From: Comamonadaceae bacterium
Lineage (GTDB): Bacteria; Pseudomonadota; Gammaproteobacteria; Burkholderiales; Burkholderiaceae_C
NCBI GenBank assembly: GCA_947469815.1
Contig: CANIRI010000004.1
Location: 1-23,165, forward strand
Length of the DNA: 23,165 nucleotides
Direction of reading: 5' to 3'
Under the pieces are notes generated by a model. The model was not told the DNA's origin. It did not search any database and was given only the letters and a program-made list of their open reading frames with translations. Shown one piece after another: positions 20,646 to 23,165 of this stretch. The translations under genes were made by a program, and so were the position numbers. Position 1 is the first letter of the stretch. Each line of letters starts with the position of its first letter.

Positions 20646-22342
20646 TGCTTGCTGTCAACAACGAACTTCTCCCGGCGCTGGCGGCCGCGCTGGCCCAACT
20701 GGCCCCTGAACCTTATGCCAACGGCACCGTGCGCGCCGTGCTGGAGTCCCCCAAGGTTGCGGCCCATGGCGACTTCGCCACCACGGCGGCCATGCAATTG
20801 GCCAAGCCCCTGCAACGCAACCCCCGCGATGTGGCGCAGGCCCTGCGGGAATTGCTGCTGGCCCAACCGGCTTTTGTGCGCTGGGTGGACGCGGTGGACA
20901 TTGCCGGGCCGGGTTTTATCAATATCCGGCTGTCGGCGGCAGCCAAACAGAATACGGTGCGCGAAGTTTTGCAGGCGGGGGCCGCATTTGGCGCACGGCC
21001 CTCCAATGGGCAACGGGTTCTGGTGGAGTTTGTCTCGGCCAATCCGACCGGGCCGCTGCATGTAGGCCACGGCCGTCAGGCTGCGCTCGGTGACGCTTTG
21101 TGCAACCTGCTTGCAACCCAAGGCTGGAACGTGTACCGCGAGTTTTATTACAACGACGCAGGTGTGCAAATTAACACCCTGGGCAGCAGCACCCATCTGC
21201 GCGCCACCGGCTGCAAACCCGGCGATCCGGCCTGGCCCGAGACCTCGTACGCGGGTGATTACATCCAGGACATTGCCGACGACTTTCTGGCCGGCAAAAC
21301 GGTTGCCGCCGACGACCGCAGCTTCACCGCCAGCGGCGACCCACAGGACCTGGACGGGATGCGCGAATTTGCCGTGGCCTACTTGCGCCGCGAGCAGGAC
21401 CTGGATTTGCGGGCCTTTGGCCTGCGCTTTGACAACTACTACCTGGAGTCCAGTCTCTACACCAGCGGCCGTGTGGACGCGGCGGTGCAGGCCTTGCAGG
21501 CATCGGGCACCACGTTCGAGAAAGACGGCGCGCTGTGGCTGCGCTCCACCGACTACGGTGACGACAAAGACCGTGTCATGCGCAAAAGCGACGGCAGCTA
21601 CACCTATTTTGTGCCGGACGTGGCTTACCACCTGGCCAAATGGGAGCGCGGCTTCACCAAGGTCGTCAACATCCAGGGCACCGATCACCATGGCACCATC
21701 GCCCGGGTGCGCGCCGGTTTACAAGCGGCTTCGCAGAAGCTGGGCCTGGGTATTCCGAGCGGCTATCCCGACTACGTCTTGCACACCATGGTGCGGGTGG
21801 TGCGCGGCGGGCAGGAAGTGAAGATTTCCAAGCGCGCGGGCAGTTATGTGACCCTGCGTGACCTGATCGAGTGGACCAGCGCCGACGCGGTCCGCTTTTT
21901 TCTGCTCAGCCGCAAGCCCGATACCGAATACACCTTCGACGTCGATCTGGCCGTGGCCAAAAACAACGACAACCCGGTGTATTACGTGCAGTACGCGCAC
22001 GCCCGGATTTGTTCGGTACTGGCGGCTTGGGGCGGCGACGCGGCCACCTTGCCGCAGGTTGACTTGAGCCCGCTGGACACTGCGCCTGCGCAAGCGCTGA
22101 TGCTGCTCTTAGGCAAATACCCCGACATGCTCACGGCGGCGGCCACCGATTGCGCCGCCCATGACGTGACTTTTTACCTGCGCGAGCTCGCCGGGCAGTA
22201 CCACAGCTACTACGACGCCGAGCGGGTTTTGGTGGACGACCAGCCCACCCGGCTGGCCCGGCTGGCGCTGATCGCCGCCACCGCGCAGGTGCTGCACAAT
22301 GGCTTGGCGGTGCTCGGTGTGGGTGCGCCGCGCAAAATGTAG
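20645..22342 (+). CDS. argS: Arginyl-tRNA synthetase
   Basis: Class I aminoacyl-tRNA synthetase of 565 residues that charges tRNA-Arg. An N-terminal ArgRS additional domain (about 1-95) precedes the catalytic core. The HIGH motif appears as HVGH at 139-142 in [15 protein letters not shown], and the KMSKS-like loop as KISK at 393-396 ([16 protein letters not shown]). The C-terminal DALR anticodon-binding domain (about 445-565) ends with the usual [10 protein letters not shown]. Length is normal. The ATG at 20645 is the only start that keeps the N-terminal domain. The order argS-SPOR-dsbA is common in Comamonadaceae. Confidence 0.97.
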   Translation: MLAVNNELLPALAAALAQLAPEPYANGTVRAVLESPKVAAHGDFATTAAMQLAKPLQRNPRDVAQALRELLLAQPAFVRWVDAVDIAGPGFINIRLSAAAKQNTVREVLQAGAAFGARPSNGQRVLVEFVSANPTGPLHVGHGRQAALGDALCNLLATQGWNVYREFYYNDAGVQINTLGSSTHLRATGCKPGDPAWPETSYAGDYIQDIADDFLAGKTVAADDRSFTASGDPQDLDGMREFAVAYLRREQDLDLRAFGLRFDNYYLESSLYTSGRVDAAVQALQASGTTFEKDGALWLRSTDYGDDKDRVMRKSDGSYTYFVPDVAYHLAKWERGFTKVVNIQGTDHHGTIARVRAGLQAASQKLGLGIPSGYPDYVLHTMVRVVRGGQEVKISKRAGSYVTLRDLIEWTSADAVRFFLLSRKPDTEYTFDVDLAVAKNNDNPVYYVQYAHARICSVLAAWGGDAATLPQVDLSPLDTAPAQALMLLLGKYPDMLTAAATDCAAHDVTFYLRELAGQYHSYYDAERVLVDDQPTRLARLALIAATAQVLHNGLAVLGVGAPRKM

Positions 22343-22391
22343 CAACTTACGCGCCAAGGCCGTCATAATTCCGATTCCAAACGTAAGCAAA

Positions 22392-22985
22392 ATGCAGACC
22401 ATGATTCATCGCAAGCCCTTTCATCGCCAGCATGGCGGGACTGTTTTAGGGCTGATCATCGGCCTGGTTTTGGGCTTGGCCATTTCCCTGGGTGTGGCGG
22501 TTTACGTCACCAAAGTGCCCTTGCCCTTCATGAATAAGGCGCAGACGCGCAACGCGGATCAGGATGCGGCCGAGGTCCAGAAGAACAAGGACTGGGATCC
22601 CAACGCCTTGTTGCCTGGCCGCATGGCCAGCAAGCCGGCGCCGGCGGCCCCGCCACCTTCCACCGAAACCGGCACCGTACCCGAACCCCCGTCCACCGTG
22701 TTGGTGCCTAAGCCCGACCCGAAGTTGGACCCCAAGCCCGCCGACCCCGTGACGCAATACTTTGTGCAGGTCGGGGCATTTCGCACCCTGGAAGACGCCG
22801 AAAGCCACCGGGCCAAGCTACTGCTCAGCGGAATCGAGACCAAAATTTCTGAGCGTGAGCAATCCGGGCGCACGGTGTACCGCGTGCGGGTCGGGCCTTT
22901 TGAGAAGCTGGAAGAGGGCGAACGCGCCAAAGAGAAGTTGGACAAAGCCGGCATCGAGACCGCGCTCGTGCGGGTGCAAAACTGA
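22392..22985 (+). CDS. SPOR-domain membrane protein (FtsN-like)
   Basis: A 197-residue bitopic membrane protein: short cytoplasmic N-terminus, transmembrane helix (about 17-39, TVLGLIIGLVLGLAISLGVAVYV), a Pro/Lys-rich periplasmic linker (about 75-115) and a C-terminal SPOR domain (about 118-197; TQYFVQVGAFRTLEDAESH, then VYRVRVGPFEKLEEGERAKE). SPOR domains bind denuded septal peptidoglycan, so a role near the division site is likely; it may be an FtsN-type protein. The ATG at 22392 is preferred; another ATG three codons later is possible, and an earlier in-frame start at 22299 lies inside argS. It follows argS by 49 bases and precedes dsbA. Confidence 0.88.
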   Translation: MQTMIHRKPFHRQHGGTVLGLIIGLVLGLAISLGVAVYVTKVPLPFMNKAQTRNADQDAAEVQKNKDWDPNALLPGRMASKPAPAAPPPSTETGTVPEPPSTVLVPKPDPKLDPKPADPVTQYFVQVGAFRTLEDAESHRAKLLLSGIETKISEREQSGRTVYRVRVGPFEKLEEGERAKEKLDKAGIETALVRVQN

Positions 22986-23017
22986 ACCCGTTTATTCCCC
23001 GTATGTGGAGTGCTGAT

Positions 23018-23165
23018 ATGGACCGTCGACAATTTTCTCTGACCGCTGGCAGCGCGCTGGCAGGGGCTGGCCTGGCCTGGAGCGCAGCCGCGCAGGCGCA
23101 AGCCAAAAAACCCGAACTGGGTGTGCATTACCTCGCCTTGGGCACGCCCGCGCCTACGGAAGCTC
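23018..23165 (+). CDS. dsbA: Thiol:disulfide interchange protein DsbA, partial
   Basis: The first 49 codons of a secreted protein cut by the right edge. The N-terminus MDRRQFSLTAGSALAGAG is a signal peptide (cleavage likely after AQAQA, near residue 28), followed by the start of the mature chain with HYLALGTPAPTEA, which matches the beginning of Burkholderiales DsbA ahead of the CPHC active site. That site lies outside the window, so the call rests on the N-terminus and on the argS-SPOR-dsbA context. GGAG (23007-23010), seven bases before the ATG, is a good Shine-Dalgarno. The RRQFS pair resembles a twin-arginine motif. Confidence 0.72.
   Translation, partial: MDRRQFSLTAGSALAGAGLAWSAAAQAQAKKPELGVHYLALGTPAPTEA

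Noticed and set aside
20537..21691. A 384-codon open frame antisense to argS
   Set aside because: Shadow of argS; no recognisable domain or ribosome-binding site.

Overview
This 23 kb window looks like an ordinary chromosomal stretch of a high-GC betaproteobacterium, most likely order Burkholderiales, family Comamonadaceae (Rhodoferax/Polaromonas-like). The evidence is a PhaM-type polyhydroxybutyrate granule protein, a DUF3567 protein, a DUF3108 protein, and the gene orders recG-(TA pair)-oxyR-ubiA and argS-SPOR-dsbA. I see no tRNA, rRNA, CRISPR array, insertion sequence or phage gene. Coding density is very high; the longest gene-free stretch is 279 bp (11715-11993).

Layout. 1-2175 (minus): apaG, thiL, pgpA and the start of cinA, a tightly packed operon. 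2204-2881 (plus): rpe, divergent from apaG. 2898-4797 (minus): a PhaM-like granule regulator followed by a FIST-domain sensor protein. 4854-6397 (minus): a periplasmic copper-handling set of DUF2946 protein, YcnI-like DUF1775 protein and PCu(A)C chaperone. 6500-8261 (plus): a membrane-anchored proline-rich DUF3108 protein and a DUF3567 protein. 8268-9131 (minus): psd. 9245-11714 (plus): a GcvA-type LysR regulator and a GlcD-like FAD-linked oxidase. 11715-13618: a lower-GC island with a probable small RNA or attenuator and an amidase. 13619-15433 (minus): a solitary ureD and an EamA/DMT exporter. 15504-20131 (plus): recG, an AbrB/PIN toxin-antitoxin pair, oxyR and ubiA. 20195-20503 (minus): a PsiF-repeat protein. 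20645-end (plus): argS, a SPOR-domain protein and the start of dsbA.

Most genes are housekeeping: thiamine diphosphate synthesis, phospholipid synthesis (pgpA, psd), pentose phosphate metabolism, ubiquinone synthesis, translation, recombination, peroxide response and periplasmic disulfide and copper handling. The parts that deserve attention are not classical accessory genes. They are (i) a short transcription unit at 11799-11914 with a near-consensus sigma-70 promoter, an eight-codon mini-ORF and an intrinsic terminator, upstream of a compositionally foreign amidase; (ii) a toxin-antitoxin pair stitched by 4-base overlaps into the recG-oxyR-ubiA run, with its own palindromic repeat operator; (iii) a repeated start-site layout, a -10-like hexamer exactly six bases before the ATG, in five genes, suggesting leaderless mRNAs; and (iv) a 21-bp perfect dyad in front of the copper genes.

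Functions are assigned from recognisable motifs and remembered family features; no search was run.
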